A stretch of 64,000 nt of DNA from CAWJAP01 sp963834365 (lineage in GTDB: Bacteria > Acidobacteriota > Vicinamibacteria > Vicinamibacterales > Vicinamibacteraceae), in the NCBI GenBank assembly GCA_963834365.1, contig CAWIBS010000030.1, positions 310,001-374,000 of the forward strand, in the 5' to 3' direction. Positions within the stretch are counted from its first letter, which is position 1, and each line of letters starts with the position of its first letter. The notes below the pieces were generated by a model, which saw nothing but the letters and a program-made list of their open reading frames with translations, made no database searches and was not told the DNA's origin. The position numbers were made by a program, and so were the translations under genes. Of the stretch, positions 61,256 to 64,000 are shown piece after piece.

Positions 61256-64000
61256 CGTCGATTGCCGCCAGGAGTCGTGCGCAGCGCATCGCGCACGCGG
61301 TCGGCACTCACATATCGCGTGTGATACTCGGCGAAATCGCCGACATGCTGCTGATAGACCGGGTCGTCCTCGAGCCGGCGCGGCGGTGTGTCGTACCGTG
61401 CGCTCCGATGCGTCGGCAGCGGGAGGACCGTGCGGGAGAAGCTCGTGTTGTAGTCGCCGTCCTTGACCCAGCCGTCACCGGCGAAGAGGAAGTCGCGGAC
61501 GAGACCCGGCGGCGGTGGTGGCGCCTCGGTGAACCGGAGTCTCAGCTCGTCGCCGGCGTTCATGATCACGTACCGATCGTCCACGCGCTGGAGCAGTTCG
61601 CGAACATCGCCGAACCGCGTGTAGTACCCCTCGAGATCGCGCCAGGCCTGGCCGGTCCCGCTGAGCGCATAGCGCGGGCGCTCGGGCGAGGCCGCACCTG
61701 ACTGCCCGGTGATCGAGTATCCGCGAGGTGCGAGGTCCGCGCCAACGAGAGCGAGACGGCGCGGCGCGGGCCGGACGTCGGGACGGCCAGCGGCCCATCC
61801 GAGACGATCCCAGAAGATCTCGAGATTCGTCGCGAGGCGCGCCCTCCTGGCGCCGGTCGCGGGAAAGAGGCCTGTCAGATCGATCAGCACCGTCTTGTCC
61901 TTGCCTGCCGGGAAGCCCAGGCCGGCACGCACCTCGCGGAAGCGGCCCGACGCGTCCGCCACGTGCAGCGACAACCCCTCGGGGGCGGCGTGGGATCCCT
62001 GCGCGATCGCGACGTTGATCGAGCTGTCGGTCGGATGCACCCAGCCCTGCGCAACGAGCCAGAGCGGGCCGGTCCGCGGCGCCTCGTCCGGCAGCTCGAC
62101 CTCGACGAAGTGCCGCCGCGTGATGCCCTGGAAGGGGCCGCGCCCCGCGAAGTCGAGATGCCGCGAGTCGCGCGCGCGGGCCAGCGCCGAGACGTCGGCG
62201 CCGCGATCGTCGCGCACCGCCCGCATCGGCTGCACGGGCCCGGTCGCGACGACGTCGAGCCCGGGCGGCGGCACCGCAAAGCGCTCGTCCACGAACACCT
62301 CCGTGCCTTCGGGATGATCCACGACCATCAGCGACGTGAGATCGAAGAAGTGGGTCTCCCAGAGCTCCGCCGTGATGCGCAGATCGTAGACGCCGTCCCG
62401 CGCCGCAACCTGATCACCTCGCACTTTCACCCGGTCTTCGGTCATCAGCACGTCGGCCGTCGCCTGCGCGTTGATGCGCAGGCCGAGCGGCGAACGCCAG
62501 ATCACGTCGGTGACGAACGCCATCTCGCGGCCGTTCCAGGCGAACAGCCACGGGCACGAGCCCTTCAGCCGCTGCGTCGCGAGCACCGTCGTGTCGGCCC
62601 TGGTGTCGAACTCCGACTGGAGGGCCCCGTTCGGCCACACGATGCGGGCGATCTCCGCGCCGCGTGACGTCCCGAGCCCGAAATGGACGACCGGCGCGGC
62701 GATCGGCCGCTTCTGCACGTGCAGTCCGCTCCGGACTTCGACTTCGCCACCGATGCCGAACGGGTTGATCCGCTGATCGCCGGTCGCCGTCGCCGCACGC
62801 GTGCGGACCACCTGGTAGTGATACTGCGCGGCGCCACGGCTGGTTGCGCGGCGCGGCTGTCCATCCGGGCCGAGACCGACCAGCTCGAGACGCCCGTTCC
62901 CGTCGAGGTCCGCCGCCGCCTGGACGCCGACGTCGAGCGGCGCCGCCAGCGGCGCGTACTTGCCGCCGGGCGCTCCGAGCAGCACCCGCGACCCTCGCGG
63001 GCCAGCGGCGACCAGATCGACGGCGCCGTTGTTGTCGAGATCCGCCGCCAGCAGACGGGCGCGCCCGGCTTCCAGGCCCGCCAGCCCGTCGGCACGTGCG
63101 ATCTGGTGAGGCCCGTCCCACTGCCCGTCGGTCGTCCGGCGCGACAACCGTGCGATTCCGCCATCCGTCCCGAGGATCAGCAGGTCGAACAGCGAGTCTC
63201 CGGTGACTTCCGCCACGGCAATCGCCGCCTGGCCGGACGATCCCTGGCTCACGGCCCCCGTCATCGCCTGAAACACGCCGCCCCGGAGATTCTGGAAGAC
63301 GTGCAGACGCCCCTGGTCGTCGAGGAAGGCGGCATCCGGAACGCCTTCACCGTCGATGTCGGCCCACACGAACCCACGAGCGCGGGGCACGCCGGCAAAC
63401 GGCTCGCGGACGGCAAAGGTGCCATCCCCGTTGTTGCGCAGCAGGACGGGAGGACTGTCGCGCAGCGCGAGGACCAGATCGAGGTCCCCATCGGTGTCGG
63501 CGTCGGCGTCCCAGATCCCGTGAGCTGCCGCGGCCCGCAACGCGGACGGCAAGGTCGCCTCGGCGGTGACGTCGGTGAAGGTGGCCGTGACGCCCTGCCG
63601 CAGCAGACGGACACCCCCGGGACCGGCGATGGCGAGATCGGTGCGGAAGTCGTAGTTCAAGTCCGCGGCGGCCACGGCATCGGGCGTGGCGAGGCCGGAC
63701 TCCGGCGCGAGAACGCCGCGACCGAGCGCGCCGGGGATCGCGTCCGACACGGATACGCCCGTCGGTCCGGCCGAGGCGACGACCGCGCCGCCTTCTCCCG
63801 TGAGGTGGACCGCGCCCACCCACGAGGCGCCCGGCGCCGCTCCTGCGGGGACGTCCAGGCTGAAGGCGAGCGACGTATCGGCGGGCGCCGGCTGCGGATC
63901 GGGGTTCTTCAGCCGCGCGAAATGCGTCAGCGGACGTCCGACCTCCTCGCGCGGGGTGCTCACGTCGGCCAGCGCCGCGCGATAGACCGGCTCGCGCAGC
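61252..64000 (-). CDS. FG-GAP/VCBS and ASPIC/UnbV protein with long C-terminal extension (5' end off the window)
   Basis: The frame is open from the right edge to 61252 (about 916 codons). The first residues (REPVYRAALADV) look like the end of a TPR segment lying outside. Next come FG-GAP-type units (AVAAADLNYDFRTDLAIAGP, DADTDGDLDLVLALRDSP, LAADLDNNGAVDLVAAGP), then UnbV-like NPFGIGGEVEVRSGL and VVHFGLGTSRGAEIARIVWP. A C-terminal region of about 400 residues without recognised domain follows (CPWLFAWNGREMAFVTDV, ITAELWETHFFDLTSLMVVD). Probably exported. Confidence 0.85.
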   Translation of the reverse strand, partial: LREPVYRAALADVSTPREEVGRPLTHFARLKNPDPQPAPADTSLAFSLDVPAGAAPGASWVGAVHLTGEGGAVVASAGPTGVSVSDAIPGALGRGVLAPESGLATPDAVAAADLNYDFRTDLAIAGPGGVRLLRQGVTATFTDVTAEATLPSALRAAAAHGIWDADADTDGDLDLVLALRDSPPVLLRNNGDGTFAVREPFAGVPRARGFVWADIDGEGVPDAAFLDDQGRLHVFQNLRGGVFQAMTGAVSQGSSGQAAIAVAEVTGDSLFDLLILGTDGGIARLSRRTTDGQWDGPHQIARADGLAGLEAGRARLLAADLDNNGAVDLVAAGPRGSRVLLGAPGGKYAPLAAPLDVGVQAAADLDGNGRLELVGLGPDGQPRRATSRGAAQYHYQVVRTRAATATGDQRINPFGIGGEVEVRSGLHVQKRPIAAPVVHFGLGTSRGAEIARIVWPNGALQSEFDTRADTTVLATQRLKGSCPWLFAWNGREMAFVTDVIWRSPLGLRINAQATADVLMTEDRVKVRGDQVAARDGVYDLRITAELWETHFFDLTSLMVVDHPEGTEVFVDERFAVPPPGLDVVATGPVQPMRAVRDDRGADVSALARARDSRHLDFAGRGPFQGITRRHFVEVELPDEAPRTGPLWLVAQGWVHPTDSSINVAIAQGSHAAPEGLSLHVADASGRFREVRAGLGFPAGKDKTVLIDLTGLFPATGARRARLATNLEIFWDRLGWAAGRPDVRPAPRRLALVGADLAPRGYSITGQSGAASPERPRYALSGTGQAWRDLEGYYTRFGDVRELLQRVDDRYVIMNAGDELRLRFTEAPPPPPGLVRDFLFAGDGWVKDGDYNTSFSRTVLPLPTHRSARYDTPPRRLEDDPVYQQHVGDFAEYHTRYVSADRVRDALRTTPGGNRR

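Noticed and set aside
59375..61324. Long plus-strand open frame opposite the CRTAC1 gene
   Set aside because: Antisense shadow in high-GC DNA; no motif, while the minus frame has clear FG-GAP and UnbV motifs.

Overview
The window is 64 kb of high-GC DNA from a bacterium. I infer an acidobacterium, most likely a Vicinamibacteria-type lineage. The basis is the combination of double VWFA-related proteins, CRTAC1/ASPIC-UnbV repeat proteins, secreted M28 and DinB proteins, an ECF sigma / anti-sigma / HEAT / TonB cassette and a large Tad pilus locus. No rRNA, tRNA, CRISPR array, insertion sequence or phage gene was recognised. The taxonomic call is inference and no marker gene is present.

Layout. 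1-16 kb: mixed housekeeping and secreted genes: truncated M23 peptidase, DinB, M28 peptidase, 4-alpha-glucanotransferase (malQ), class I/II aminotransferase, LamG lipoprotein, FadR-type regulator, PQQ-type sugar dehydrogenase fusion, alpha/beta hydrolase, and an ArgH-family lyase with a coupled 45-aa membrane protein. 16-17 kb: an Ig-like membrane protein and a very large inverted repeat between convergent genes. 17.2-30.9 kb: a 15-gene Tad/Flp pilus operon on the minus strand (two Flp pilins, prepilin peptidase, TadE, CpaB, secretin CpaC, TadG, TadZ, TadA, TadB, TadC, a 30-aa membrane protein, TPR lipoprotein, AAA ATPase, double vWA protein). 31.2-35.6 kb: ECF sigma, zinc-finger anti-sigma, HEAT-repeat protein and a TonB-like protein. 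35.7-46 kb: cutC, threonine ammonia-lyase, methyltransferase, DUF1835, Gfo/Idh oxidoreductase, a LytS/LytTR two-component pair, DUF3052 and a D-aminoacylase-like amidohydrolase.

46-53.3 kb is the main accessory region. A minus-strand operon runs LarA, class I amidotransferase-like protein, PGM1-type ATP-grasp peptide ligase, RimK-like ATP-grasp and circularly permuted ATP-grasp, with a convergent esterase. It looks like a peptide or amide metabolite pathway, but its genes carry many frameshifts. At 53.5-54.1 kb lies a carboxymuconolactone decarboxylase/AhpD-type gene in which an in-frame TGA replaces the second Cys of CxxC. A SECIS-like hairpin follows it directly, so I call it a probable selenoprotein. 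54.3-64 kb: an asparagine-synthetase-like protein, a radical SAM protein and an FAD halogenase-like protein face a minus-strand set of two UnbV proteins, an RnfD-like membrane protein and a tiny NQKK-repeat coiled coil.

Two window-wide patterns stand out. First, many genes carry single-base frameshifts, often in short G/C runs, with reading frames otherwise intact. This suggests assembly or sequencing indels more than decay. Second, intergenic regions are rich in short-period (7-10 bp) tandem arrays, often arranged as facing inverted pairs, and in two families of REP-like palindromes.
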